In this document: piece after piece, positions 1-8,235 of the stretch | How the letters are laid out: the number at the start of each line of letters is the position of its first letter | How positions within the stretch are numbered: the first letter of the stretch is position 1 | NCBI GenBank assembly: GCA_029572955.1 | Contig: JAKPQE010000110.1 | Location: 1-64,000, forward strand | DNA: 64,000 bases | Reading direction: 5' to 3' | From: Pseudomonadota bacterium | Lineage (GTDB): Bacteria; Pseudomonadota; Alphaproteobacteria; Rhizobiales; JAKPQE01 | Translations under genes and position numbers: made by a program | Notes under the pieces: model-generated | The model's input: only the letters and a program-made list of their open reading frames with translations | The model's database searches: none | What the model was told of the DNA's origin: nothing

Positions 1-59
1 GCGAGGTCGATGACGTTGCCTTGGGCGATGAACTCGCGGAATTCCTTGACGACGCTCAT
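1..59 (-). CDS. mscL: Large-conductance mechanosensitive channel, N-terminal end only (partial)
   Basis: The 19 complete codons read MSVVKEFREFIAQGNVIDL, which matches the highly conserved cytoplasmic N-terminal helix that precedes TM1 in MscL. The protein forms an inner-membrane pore that opens under high membrane tension and releases solutes during hypo-osmotic shock. The start is supported by a GGGGGAGAA ribosome-binding site just upstream on the minus strand. The rest of the gene lies beyond the left edge. It is transcribed in the same direction as ihfB, but a terminator separates them, so it probably has its own promoter. The identification rests on a short but very characteristic stretch. 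Confidence 0.85.
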   Translation of the reverse strand, partial: MSVVKEFREFIAQGNVIDL

Positions 60-79
60 GGCGTTCTCCCCCTCGAATG

Positions 80-103
80 AAAAAGCCGGGCGCAGAGCCC
101 GGG
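80..103 (-). terminator. Intrinsic terminator after ihfB
   Basis: Six-base-pair GC stem (86-91 with 97-102, loop GCAGA), followed on the minus strand by five T. It lies 5 bases past the ihfB stop codon and upstream of mscL. Confidence 0.8.
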
Positions 104-107
104 TTCC

Positions 108-392
108 CTAGTCTTCCGCGTTCAGGCGAGCCCGAAGTTCCTTGCCGCTCTTGAAGAACGGCACATGCTTGGCGGGAACCGAGACCGCGTCGCCAGTGCG
201 CGGGTTACGACCGCTGCGGGCGGGACGGGCCCGAACCGAGAACGCGCCGAAGCCGCGAAGCTCGACACGGCCGCCCTGCTCCAGGGCGGTGATCATCCGC
301 TCGAGAATCACCCCGACCACACGCTCGATGTCGCGATGGGTCAGGTGCGGATTTTCCGCAGCAAGTTTCGCGATCAGTTCAGACTTGATCAA
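108..392 (-). CDS. ihfB: Integration host factor subunit beta
   Basis: A 94-residue HU/IHF-family DNA-bending protein that works as a heterodimer with IHF-alpha in nucleoid structure, recombination and sigma-54 promoter activation. The family signature lies in the beta-arm region around residues 48-78 ([24 protein letters not shown]). Pro64 is in the position of the proline that intercalates into the minor groove. The C-terminal acidic residues are typical of the beta subunit. The start codon used here is TTG (minus strand 392-390): the protein begins MIKSEL as in relatives, and no ATG or GTG is available at that point. It follows rpsA at a distance of 205 bases with a terminator between, so it is probably transcribed separately. 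Confidence 0.93.
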   Translation of the reverse strand: MIKSELIAKLAAENPHLTHRDIERVVGVILERMITALEQGGRVELRGFGAFSVRARPARSGRNPRTGDAVSVPAKHVPFFKSGKELRARLNAED

Positions 393-532
393 TGTAAAGG
401 CCCCCCAAGGCCCCCAAATTCAAACGCTCTGGGTGCGCTGCCCCGGCGAAATCACGCACACTTTCGCCCGCTGTACTCTGGTCTTCATCGACCTTTGCCC
501 AATGAAAGCAGAGACTTCAAGGGGGCATGCGC

Positions 533-572
533 AAAAATGAAAACGGCGGCGCACTTTGCAGTGCGCCGCCGC
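533..572 (-). terminator. Intrinsic terminator after rpsA
   Basis: A perfect 12-base-pair GC-rich stem (545-556 with 561-572, loop of four bases), followed on the minus strand by TTTT, two other bases and TTTTT. It starts 25 bases past the rpsA stop. Confidence 0.92.
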
Positions 573-597
573 CCAAACACGCGGAGCGTGCCTTGGT

Positions 598-2298
598 CTA
601 TTCCTTGGAGGCCTTCTCACGAAGCGCGGCGCCCAGGATGTCGCCCAGCGAAGCGCCGGAATCCGAGGAACCGAACTTCTCGATGGCTTCCTTGTCCTCG
701 GCCACTTCGAGCGACTTGATCGACAGGGACACGCGGCGAGCCGCCTTGTCGACGTTGGTCACCTGCGCGTCGATGCGGTCGCCGACGGCGAAACGCTCGG
801 GGCGCTGCTCCTGGCGGTCGCGGCTCAGATCGGTCTTGCGGATGAAGGCGGTCATCGGAGCGCCCTCTTCACCGAACTTCACTTCGATGCCGCCGCTGGT
901 GACTTCCACCACCTGGACGGTGATGGTCTGACCCTTGCGGTAGGTGTCGTCGCCGGCCATCGGATCGCCGCCGAGCTGCTTGATGCCCAGGCTGATGCGT
1001 TCCTTCTCGACGTCGACGTCCAGCACCTTGGCCTGGACCATCTCGCCCTTGCGGTACTTGGCGATGGCTTCCTCGCCGGCCAGGTTCCAGTCCAAGTCGG
1101 ACAGGTGGACCATGCCGTCGATGTCGTTTTCCAGACCGATGAACAGGCCGAACTCGGTGGCGTTCTTGACTTCGCCCTCGACGGTCGAACCGACCGGGTG
1201 TGCTTCGATGAACGCGTCCCAGGGGTTGGCTTGGGCTTGCTTCAGGCCCAGCGACACGCGGCGCTTGGACGGATCGACGTCCAGGACCACCACGTCGACT
1301 TCTTGGCTGGTGGAGACGATCTTGCCCGGGTGGACGTTCTTCTTGGTCCAGGACATTTCCGAGACGTGGACCAGGCCTTCAACGCCGGCTTCCAGCTCAA
1401 CAAACGCGCCGTAGTCGGTGATGTTGGTGATGCGGCCGGTGAAGCGCGCGCCGGGCGGATACTTGGCTTCGACGCCGTCCCAGGGGTCGGACTGCAGTTG
1501 CTTCATGCCGAGGCTGATGCGGTGGGTTTCCTGGTTGACGCGGATGATCTGGACCTTGATGGTCTGGCCGATCGACAGCACCTCGGTCGGGTGGTTGATG
1601 CGGCGCCAGGCGATGTCGGTCACATGCAGCAGGCCGTCGATGCCGCCGAGGTCGACGAACGCACCGTAGTCGGTGATGTTCTTGACGACACCCTCGACGA
1701 TCTGGCCTTCCTCGAGGCTCTGGACGAGCTCGGAGCGCTGCTCGGCGCGGGTCTCCTCGAGCACCGTGCGGCGCGAGACGACGATGTTGCCGCGGCGCTT
1801 GTCCATCTTGAGGATCTGGAACGGCTGCGGGTTGTGCATCAGCGGGCTGACATCGCGCACCGGACGGATGTCGACCTGGCTGCGCGGCAGGAAGGCGACG
1901 GCGCCGTCGAGATCGACGGTGAAGCCACCCTTGACCTGATTGAAGATGACGCCCTGGACCTTCTCGTTCTTCTCGAAGGCGACCTCGAGCTTGACCCAGC
2001 TCTCTTCGCGGCGCGCCTTGTCGCGCGACAGCATGGCCTCACCCATCGCGTTCTCGACGCGCTCCAGGTAGACCTCGACTTCGTCGCCGACCTTCAGTTC
2101 GCCGTCCTTGGCCTTGGCGCCGAATTCCTTGAGGGCGACGCGGCCTTCGGTCTTCAGACCGACGTCGATGACGGCCAGGTCCTTTTCGATGGCGACGATC
2201 GTGCCCTTGACGACGGAGCCTTCCTGCAGGTCGGCCTTGGCGAAGGATTCCTCGAGAAGAGCGGCGAAATCTTCCCGGCTCGGATTCATAGCGGTCAT
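598..2298 (-). CDS. rpsA: 30S ribosomal protein S1
   Basis: A 566-residue protein that brings mRNA to the small ribosomal subunit. Six S1 OB-fold repeats are visible, beginning near residues 27, 111, 198, 283, 370 and 457. The third to fifth are closest to consensus (for example ITDYGAFVDL, LLHVTD). The first two are divergent, as expected for the ribosome-binding repeats. The ATG at 2298 is preceded by AGGAG five bases upstream, which fixes the start. In many proteobacteria cmk lies directly upstream of rpsA; here the upstream neighbour is the argD-argF-hslO operon with its own terminator, so rpsA has its own promoter region. Confidence 0.97.
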   Translation of the reverse strand: MTAMNPSREDFAALLEESFAKADLQEGSVVKGTIVAIEKDLAVIDVGLKTEGRVALKEFGAKAKDGELKVGDEVEVYLERVENAMGEAMLSRDKARREESWVKLEVAFEKNEKVQGVIFNQVKGGFTVDLDGAVAFLPRSQVDIRPVRDVSPLMHNPQPFQILKMDKRRGNIVVSRRTVLEETRAEQRSELVQSLEEGQIVEGVVKNITDYGAFVDLGGIDGLLHVTDIAWRRINHPTEVLSIGQTIKVQIIRVNQETHRISLGMKQLQSDPWDGVEAKYPPGARFTGRITNITDYGAFVELEAGVEGLVHVSEMSWTKKNVHPGKIVSTSQEVDVVVLDVDPSKRRVSLGLKQAQANPWDAFIEAHPVGSTVEGEVKNATEFGLFIGLENDIDGMVHLSDLDWNLAGEEAIAKYRKGEMVQAKVLDVDVEKERISLGIKQLGGDPMAGDDTYRKGQTITVQVVEVTSGGIEVKFGEEGAPMTAFIRKTDLSRDRQEQRPERFAVGDRIDAQVTNVDKAARRVSLSIKSLEVAEDKEAIEKFGSSDSGASLGDILGAALREKASKE

Positions 2299-2674
2299 TT
2301 AAACTCCTGATGCCGTAGCGGCGGCGCCGGCGGTTGGTGTTGACGTTCCCTCGCCAGTCTCCCCGGCCCGAAACTCGGGCGGCCGCCCCGATCGATCGAG
2401 GGGCGTGCCGGCGCATTCTCGGGAGAGAGCGGCGACGGTTTCCGCGGCCCGGTCGGATGCAAGGCTCGATCGAAACGCAAAAGCCGGGCGTATCCGGTGG
2501 ATACACCCCGGTGCCTTGATGCGCCTCGTCGAGGGCCGAGCGTCGTTCCCGGTGGCCGTGGAACGGGGCTTCCATACTCCACTCGGGCCGTGCGGGCAAC
2601 GGCGGAATCGCCGGAATCCCGGCGGGAAGGCCGATTTTCGCCTCGCCGGCGGCCGAATCCGGGCAGCCCGGCGT
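2299..2674. other. Intergenic region between hslO and rpsA
   Basis: A 376-base stretch without a convincing gene. It contains the hslO-operon terminator (2479-2511) and must hold the rpsA promoter and leader, between about 2299 and 2478. I see no conserved small ORF, tRNA or riboswitch fold. Confidence 0.6.
2479..2511 (-). terminator. Intrinsic terminator after argD-argF-hslO
   Basis: On the minus strand, a roughly 12-base-pair stem with a three-base loop (arms at about 2484-2495 and 2499-2511, one G-U pair and one bulge) is followed by CTTTTGCGTTT. It lies about 165 bases past the hslO stop and is the only strong terminator before rpsA. Confidence 0.7.
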
Positions 2675-3640
2675 TCAGCCGAAGTCCGCCGGATCGAAAT
2701 GGTAGCTGAGATTGCAGAACTCGCAGGTGACGACGATCTCGCCGTCGACGGTCATGTCGGCCCGGTCCTCGGGCGTGAAGGAGCGCAAGAGGCCCTCGAC
2801 ATGATCGTGCGAGCAGCGGCAGCGCTCGACGACCGGCTCGGCCGGGAAGACGCGCACGCCGCGTTCGTGGAACAGGCGATAGAGCAGCCGCTCGGGCGGC
2901 AGCGCCGGGTCGACGAGTTCGTGGTCGGCGATGGTGGCGACCAGCGAGCGGGCCTCGACCCAGGCGTCGTCCTCGTCGAACTCGGCCGTCTCGGCACCTT
3001 CGGGCACGTCGCCGCCGGGCAGGTCGGCGAGCCGGGCGCGCTCGCCCGAGGCCGGCAGGAACTGCGCCATCAGGCCGCCGGCACGCCAGCTCGCGCCGCC
3101 GGCCTCGACGACTTCGGCAACGGCGAGGCGGACGACCGTCGGGATCTGCTCGGACTGGGCGAAATAGCGGTGGGCGGCTGCCTCGAGGCTCTCGCCGTCG
3201 AGCACGACGACGCCCTGATAGCGGTTGCGGTCGTCGCCCTGGTCGACGGTCATGGCGAGATGGCCGTTGCCGAGCAGTTCGACCGGTGCGACCCGGCCGG
3301 CCTCGATGGCGGCGGCGAGCGCCGTCTCGTCGAGGCGGGCGCAGGCGCGGACCCGGTCGGGCGTCTGGAAATCGACGACCAGCATGCGCACCGGGCCGTC
3401 GGACTGGGTCTGCAGGATGAAGCGGCCCTCGAATTTCAGCGACGAGCCGAGCATCACGGTCAGCGCCACCGCTTCGGCGAGGAGGCGCGAGACGGGCTCG
3501 GGATAGGCATGGCGCTTCAGCATGGCGTCGAGCGCCGGGCCGAGCACGACGACGCGGCCGCGCAGATCGAGCGCTTCGACGGTGAAGGGCAGGATGCCGT
3601 CGGTAAGGCCGGCGGGAGCCGGCGCGGCCTTGCCGGTCAT
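2675..3640 (-). CDS. hslO: Hsp33 redox-regulated chaperone
   Basis: A 321-residue cytoplasmic holdase chaperone activated by oxidation. The C-terminal zinc-binding redox switch is intact: C274-x-C276 and C306-x-x-C309 (CRC and CEFC). The N-terminal domain has the usual Hsp33 features, including [20 protein letters not shown] near residues 45-65. The start ATG overlaps the argF stop by four bases (ATGA), so translation is coupled. The argD-argF-hslO order is common in Rhizobiales and puts an oxidative-stress chaperone under the arginine operon promoter. Length is slightly above that of enterobacterial Hsp33, as in other alphaproteobacteria. Confidence 0.95.
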   Translation of the reverse strand: MTGKAAPAPAGLTDGILPFTVEALDLRGRVVVLGPALDAMLKRHAYPEPVSRLLAEAVALTVMLGSSLKFEGRFILQTQSDGPVRMLVVDFQTPDRVRACARLDETALAAAIEAGRVAPVELLGNGHLAMTVDQGDDRNRYQGVVVLDGESLEAAAHRYFAQSEQIPTVVRLAVAEVVEAGGASWRAGGLMAQFLPASGERARLADLPGGDVPEGAETAEFDEDDAWVEARSLVATIADHELVDPALPPERLLYRLFHERGVRVFPAEPVVERCRCSHDHVEGLLRSFTPEDRADMTVDGEIVVTCEFCNLSYHFDPADFG

Positions 3641-4560
3641 CGGCCGGCGTCTCCGGCAAGGCACCAGGCAAGGACGCCCTTCTGGGCGTGCAGGCGGTTC
3701 TCGGCTTCGTCGAAGACCACCGACTGCGGGCCGTCCATGACGCCGGAGGTGACTTCCTCCTCGCGATGGGCCGGCAGGCAATGCATGAAGATCGCCGCGC
3801 TGTCGGCGGCGGCCATCAGCTTCTCGTTGACCTGATAGGGCCGCAGCAGATTGTGGCGGCGGGCAGCCTCGTCGTCGCCCATCGACACCCAGGTGTCGGT
3901 GATGACGCAATCGGCGCCGGCGACCGCGGCGAAGGGATCGGTGCCGACATTGACGCGGGCGCCGGCGGCGCGGGCCTTGTCGATGATGACCGGCGGCGGC
4001 GCGAGCTCGGCCGGCGTCGCGATGTTGAGGGTGAAGGGGAAGCGCTCGGCGGCGTGGATCCACGAGGCGACGACATTGTTGAAGTCGCCGGTCCAGGCGA
4101 CGGTCGCATTGTCGATCGGGCCCTTCCTCTCCTCGTAGGTCAGGATGTCGGCCATCACCTGGCAGGGATGGGAGCGCCGCGTCAGGCCGTTGATCACCGG
4201 CACGGTCGCATGGGCGGCGAGCTCGGCGAGGGCATCGTGATCGAGGATGCGGATCATGATGGCGTCGACATAGCGCGACAGCACGCGGGCGGTGTCGGCG
4301 ATGGTCTCGCCGCGGCCGAGCTGCATCTCGGCGCCGGTCAGCATCATCGTGTCGCCGCCGAGATCGCGCATGGCGACGTCGAAGGAGACGCGGGTGCGGG
4401 TCGAGGGCTGCTCGAAGATCATGGCGAGCATCAGCCCGGAAAGCGGGCCGTCCTTGCCGCGACGGGCGGCGCGGGACGCCTTCATGGCGTGGCTGTCGTC
4501 GAGGATCGCCCGGAGCTCTTCGGTCGACAGCTCGGTCAGGTCGAGAAAGTGGCGGGTCAT
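3637..4560 (-). CDS. argF: Ornithine carbamoyltransferase
   Basis: A 307-residue enzyme making citrulline from ornithine and carbamoyl phosphate in arginine biosynthesis. The carbamoyl-phosphate loop STRTR is at residues 53-57 in the context [12 protein letters not shown]. The other family motifs follow: HPCQ, then HCLPAHR with the catalytic cysteine near the C-terminus. The start at 4560 (MTRHFLDL) is chosen because it begins the conserved N-terminus and overlaps the argD stop by four bases (ATGA). The reading frame continues upstream into argD, but this extension has no family similarity. It is co-transcribed with argD and hslO. Confidence 0.96.
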   Translation of the reverse strand: MTRHFLDLTELSTEELRAILDDSHAMKASRAARRGKDGPLSGLMLAMIFEQPSTRTRVSFDVAMRDLGGDTMMLTGAEMQLGRGETIADTARVLSRYVDAIMIRILDHDALAELAAHATVPVINGLTRRSHPCQVMADILTYEERKGPIDNATVAWTGDFNNVVASWIHAAERFPFTLNIATPAELAPPPVIIDKARAAGARVNVGTDPFAAVAGADCVITDTWVSMGDDEAARRHNLLRPYQVNEKLMAAADSAAIFMHCLPAHREEEVTSGVMDGPQSVVFDEAENRLHAQKGVLAWCLAGDAGR

Positions 4561-5762
4561 GATGTCTTCTCCGCATCGGTCGCGGCGGTCGCCGCCCGAT
4601 CGAGCGCGGTCAGCCCGGCATCGATGCGGGCGATCGCCTCGGCGATTTCCGCCTCGCCGATGATCAGTGGCGGCAGCAGGCGCACGACGTTGTCGCCCGC
4701 TCCGACGGTCAGGAAACGCTCGGCGCGCAGGGCCGCGACGACTTCGCCGGCCGGCACCTTGCACTTCATGCCGAGCATCAGGCCTTCGCCGCGCACCGTC
4801 TCGACGAGATCGGGATGGGCGTCGGCGACGGCGGCGAGGCGCTGCATCAGGACGAGGCCGGTCTGGCGCACATGCTCGAGGAAGCCCGGCCCGGTGACGA
4901 CGTCGAGCACCGCGCCGGCGACGCTCGAGGCGAGCGGATTGCCGCCGAAGGTCGAGCCGTGGGTGCCCGGCGTCATGCCGGAGGCGGCGGCCGCGGTCGC
5001 CAGGCAGGCGCCGATCGGGAAACCGCCGCCGAGGCCCTTGGCGATCGCCATCACGTCGGGCGCGACGCCGGCATTCTCATAAGCAAAGAGACGGCCGGTG
5101 CGGCCCATGCCGGTCTGCACCTCGTCATAGGCGAGCAGCAGGCCGTGCTCGTCGCAGAGCGCCCGCAGCGCCTTGAGGAAACCGGGGACGAACGGACGGA
5201 TGCCGCCCTCGCCCTGCACCGGTTCGACGAGAATGCCGGCGGTCTCCGGCCCGATCGCCGCCTTGACGGCGTCGAGATCGCCGAACGGCACCTGGTCGAA
5301 GCCCGGCGCCGCGGGACCGAAGCCCTCGAGGTATTTCGGCTGGCCGCCGGCGGCGATGGTGCCGAGAGTGCGGCCATGGAAGGCGCCCTCGAAGGTGACA
5401 ATGCGGAAGCGCTCCGGCGCGCCGTTGGCGAAGTGGTAGCGGCGCACCGTCTTGATGCCGCATTCCACCGCCTCGGCGCCGGAATTGCAGACGAACACCC
5501 GGTCGGCGAAGGTCGCCTCGACGAGGCGCTCGGCGAGGCGCTCCTGCTCGGGCACGCGATAGAGGTTGGAGACGTGCCAGAGCTTCTCGCCCTGCGCCTT
5601 CAGCGTGGCGACGAGATGGGGATGGGAATGGCCGAGCGAGTTCACCGCAACACCGGCGGCGAAATCGAGATAGGCGGTTCCATCCGCCGTATAGAGCCAC
5701 GCACCTTCACCCCGCTCGAATGCGAGGTCGCTGCGCGCATATGTCGAATAAAGCGCCGCCAC
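4557..5762 (-). CDS. argD: Acetylornithine aminotransferase
   Basis: A class III PLP-dependent aminotransferase of about 401 residues that converts N-acetylglutamate semialdehyde to N-acetylornithine. Visible motifs are [18 protein letters not shown], the PLP-phosphate/aspartate segment [11 protein letters not shown], and the Schiff-base lysine in [13 protein letters not shown]. The conserved N-terminus ([18 protein letters not shown]) points to a GTG start at 5762. A further ATG at 5852 in the same frame lies inside a hairpin with terminator character, and the extra 30 residues do not resemble the family, so I prefer the GTG. First gene of argD-argF-hslO. Confidence 0.92.
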   Translation of the reverse strand: MAALYSTYARSDLAFERGEGAWLYTADGTAYLDFAAGVAVNSLGHSHPHLVATLKAQGEKLWHVSNLYRVPEQERLAERLVEATFADRVFVCNSGAEAVECGIKTVRRYHFANGAPERFRIVTFEGAFHGRTLGTIAAGGQPKYLEGFGPAAPGFDQVPFGDLDAVKAAIGPETAGILVEPVQGEGGIRPFVPGFLKALRALCDEHGLLLAYDEVQTGMGRTGRLFAYENAGVAPDVMAIAKGLGGGFPIGACLATAAAASGMTPGTHGSTFGGNPLASSVAGAVLDVVTGPGFLEHVRQTGLVLMQRLAAVADAHPDLVETVRGEGLMLGMKCKVPAGEVVAALRAERFLTVGAGDNVVRLLPPLIIGEAEIAEAIARIDAGLTALDRAATAATDAEKTS

Positions 5763-5819
5763 GACGATCCCGTCCGCTGACCGAGTTTCCCGAAGTCCCC
5801 GAGCCGGACATACCGGCCG

Positions 5820-5855
5820 AAAAAAATCAAACGTGCCGCCATTCGGCGGCACGTT
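5820..5855 (-). terminator. Terminator-like hairpin in the argD leader (possible attenuator)
   Basis: A perfect 11-base-pair stem (5830-5840 with 5845-5855, loop ATTC on the plus strand) is followed on the minus strand by TTGATTTTTTT (the T-run is at 5826-5820). It lies 57 bases upstream of the preferred argD start and faces argD. No minus-strand gene lies upstream that it could terminate, which suggests either transcription attenuation of the operon or the end of an unannotated small RNA. Confidence 0.7.
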
Positions 5856-5987
5856 GCAGCCCGAATAATGCGCGCAAGCCCCGAAATGTCAACGGAAAGT
5901 GCCGATTTTCGGCGGATGCGACCCGCCCCGGCGTTGTGGCGGAAAGGATACGCCGTTTCCGATTAGCTGGGGAAAAGAGCGGATCGT

Positions 5988-6142
5988 GAGTCCGCGAGCG
6001 CCGGCGACTCTTGCCACGGAGTCACGCCATATTGTAGCGTTGCCTTCATCAAACACGATATCTCGTGCGGCGAACCAATCCCTGAGTAGCGCGTGACACT
6101 TGCCGGCGGCGTTTCGGCCGGACGGCGAGGGATTCCGGATTC
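5988..6142. promoter_or_regulatory. Cluster of five GANTC sites upstream of gcrA
   Basis: GAGTC at 5988 and 6019, GACTC at 6006, and GATTC at 6131 and 6138. GANTC is the target of the CcrM cell-cycle DNA methyltransferase in alphaproteobacteria, and GcrA itself acts with methylated GANTC promoters. The density is well above the roughly one per 256 bases expected at random. Confidence 0.6.
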
Positions 6143-6176
6143 GGCGGACGGCCTCGAAACGGCGGAGAGGACATCG

Positions 6177-6686
6177 ATGACGTGGACCGATGAACGGGTC
6201 GAGCAGCTGAAGAAACTGTGGGCGGAGGGGCTGAGCGCGAGCCGCATCGCCGCCGAGCTCGGCGGCGTGACCCGCAATGCGGTGATCGGCAAGGTTCACC
6301 GCCTCGGCCTTTCCGGCCGGGTCAAGACCAGCACGACCCCGCAGCAGCGTCCGCGCCGCAATGCCCGTCCGAACGGCCCGCAGCGGCCGGCGAGCGGACC
6401 GGTGACCATCGGCGCGACGGCCCTCAAGGTCGATCCGGCTCCGCGGCCCGAGCCGAAGGCCGAGCCGGCGCCGGTCGAGGAGCTGGTGATCCCGATCTCG
6501 GAGCGGGCGACCATCCTCACGCTGACCGACAGCACCTGCAAATGGCCGATCGGCGATCCCGGCACCGCGGATTTCCACTTCTGCGGCCGGCGCTCCGATC
6601 CGGGCATTCCCTATTGCCAGCACCACGCCCGCATCGCCTACCAGCCGGTCAGCGACCGGCGCCGCGAGAAGCGCGCCGCGGGCTGA
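6177..6686 (+). CDS. gcrA: GcrA cell-cycle regulator
   Basis: A 169-residue alphaproteobacterial transcription factor that binds sigma-70 RNA polymerase and activates promoters carrying methylated GANTC. The N-terminal helix-turn-helix (MTWTDERVEQLKKLWAEGL, then SASRIAAELGGVTRNAVIGK) is nearly canonical. The C-terminal part has the conserved CKWPIGDP, FHFCGR and YCQHHARIAY motifs. The Pro-rich linker at residues 55-95 is normal. The start at 6177 follows a GGAGAGG site; upstream codons in the same frame lack similarity. It is monocistronic, with its own terminator at 6713-6745. Confidence 0.96.
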   Translation: MTWTDERVEQLKKLWAEGLSASRIAAELGGVTRNAVIGKVHRLGLSGRVKTSTTPQQRPRRNARPNGPQRPASGPVTIGATALKVDPAPRPEPKAEPAPVEELVIPISERATILTLTDSTCKWPIGDPGTADFHFCGRRSDPGIPYCQHHARIAYQPVSDRRREKRAAG

Positions 6687-6712
6687 GCACCCGTCACCAT
6701 CGCCCTTTTTCG

Positions 6713-6745
6713 AAAGCCGCCGGGCGCATCGTCCGGCGGCTTTTT
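6713..6745. terminator. Terminator shared by gcrA and the MATE gene
   Basis: An 11-base-pair stem (6713-6723 with 6733-6743) followed by TTTTT on the plus strand. It lies between the convergent stops of gcrA (6686) and the MATE gene (6750). The minus-strand side has only a short T tract, so it serves gcrA best. Confidence 0.85.
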
Positions 6746-6749
6746 CGCG

Positions 6750-8141
6750 TCAGTGCCGCAACCGGCGCGGCGGCCGGGCCGAGACGCGCGAGAAGCGCGG
6801 CAGGAGCAGCGACAGCGAGGCGAGGATGCCGACGAGGATGCCGGCGATGAGCCCGACCGGGCCGTAGCCGAGAACCATGGCAAAGCCATAGGCCGCCGGC
6901 AGCATGGCGATCCAGAAGGCGCCCGCCTGCAGGCCGAGCGGCACCCAGACGTCGCCGGTGCCGCGCAGGGCGCCCATGGCGACCGCCATCATGGCATCGA
7001 AAACGAGGATGAAGCCGGCGACCCTGACCGTCCCCTCGGCAAGGCCGAGCACCGCCTCGTCCCTGACGAAGAGGCCGGCGAGCTCGCGCGGCAGGGCGAT
7101 ATAGATCGCGGCGAAGGGCAGTGCGATCGCCGCGCCGAGGCCGATGCCGATCCAGCCGGCAACGCGCACGGCATGGGCATCGCCGCGGCCGACGGCGCGA
7201 CCGACCCGGATCGAGGTCGCGCCCGACATGCCGATGGCGTTCATGAAGACGAGGGTGACGAGCAGCATGGTGAGCTGGTGGGCGGCAAGCGCCTTCTCGC
7301 CGAGATGGCCGGCCAGCAGCACCACCGTGGCGAAGGCGGCGCTCTCGACGCCCTGGGCGAGGCCGATGGGCAGGCCGAGGCGGCGCATCGCCTTGCCGAT
7401 CGGTCCGCCGAGCGCGACGAGCGCGCGCCACCAGACGGCGAGCGGCACGAGCACGGCGAAGCGGTCGTCGCGGCGCGCCGCCCGGAGGGCATAGCCGAGG
7501 ACGGCGAGGAAGGCGAGCCAGCGCAGGGCGGCGCTCGTTCCCATGGCGCCGACCGCGCCGAGCGGTTCGGTGAAGCCGCCCCAGCCGAGGGCGAAGAGGC
7601 CGTTCAGCGGGATGTTGAGGAGATTGGCGACGAGCATCACGGTCATGCCGACGCGCTGGCGGCCGGTCGCCTCGAGAAAGAGGTTGGTGGTGACGTAGAG
7701 CAGCATGCCGGGGACGCTTATGGCAAAGACCTGCGTCACCCTTGCGGCGCCGGCGGCGATGCCGGGATCCTGTCCGGTCAGGAGGAAGAACGGCTCGGCA
7801 AGGAAGGAGAGGGCGAAGATGCCGGCGCCGAGCAGCAGGCCATGGGCGAGGCCGGCGCGCCAGATTTCGCCGCAGCGCTCGTATTCGCGGGCGCCGAAGG
7901 CCTGCGAGGTCAGCACCACCGTCGAGGTGAGGAGACCGATGGCGACGAGCATCAGGGTGAGCTGCGGCGCCATGCCGAGGCCGAGATAGGCAAGCTCGCG
8001 CGCGCCGGACCAGCCGGTCATCATGGTGTCGACGGTGAACATGACGAGGATCGCCGAGCGGGCGACGACGATCGGCAGCGCGAAGGAGAAGGTGCGGCGG
8101 ATCTGGAGCCAGAGCGGGGCGTTTGCGGGCAGGTCTTCCAT
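6750..8141 (-). CDS. MATE-family multidrug/toxin exporter
   Basis: A 463-residue inner-membrane protein with about 12 hydrophobic segments in two MatE halves (about 20-180 and 240-400). The N-terminal segment (FALPIVVARSAILVMFTVDTMMTG, residues about 20-43) matches the usual 'LPI...FVDTxM.G' start of NorM-type transporters. Later segments carry typical Gly/Pro-rich helices such as QPFGAREYE-like QAFGAREYE near residue 84. These proteins export cationic compounds using Na+ or H+ gradients; the substrate cannot be told from sequence. It is 95 bases downstream of the unknown membrane protein and may be co-transcribed with it. Confidence 0.9.
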   Translation of the reverse strand: MEDLPANAPLWLQIRRTFSFALPIVVARSAILVMFTVDTMMTGWSGARELAYLGLGMAPQLTLMLVAIGLLTSTVVLTSQAFGAREYERCGEIWRAGLAHGLLLGAGIFALSFLAEPFFLLTGQDPGIAAGAARVTQVFAISVPGMLLYVTTNLFLEATGRQRVGMTVMLVANLLNIPLNGLFALGWGGFTEPLGAVGAMGTSAALRWLAFLAVLGYALRAARRDDRFAVLVPLAVWWRALVALGGPIGKAMRRLGLPIGLAQGVESAAFATVVLLAGHLGEKALAAHQLTMLLVTLVFMNAIGMSGATSIRVGRAVGRGDAHAVRVAGWIGIGLGAAIALPFAAIYIALPRELAGLFVRDEAVLGLAEGTVRVAGFILVFDAMMAVAMGALRGTGDVWVPLGLQAGAFWIAMLPAAYGFAMVLGYGPVGLIAGILVGILASLSLLLPRFSRVSARPPRRLRH

Positions 8142-8235
8142 CGGGCTCTCGATCGTCGGCGGGCGGCGTGTCGATGCCGCGCGTGGGGCGAGAGGTATCA
8201 GGAAAGGATCGCGAGGGACAGGCCGCCGGCCCGGA

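Larger units (their letters stand above)
5763..6176. other. Divergent regulatory region between argD and gcrA
   Basis: A 414-base region with no gene. It holds the argD leader hairpin (5820-5855) and five GANTC methylation sites (5988, 6006, 6019, 6131, 6138) on the gcrA side. Promoters for both divergent genes must lie here, but I do not see unambiguous -35/-10 boxes. Confidence 0.65.
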
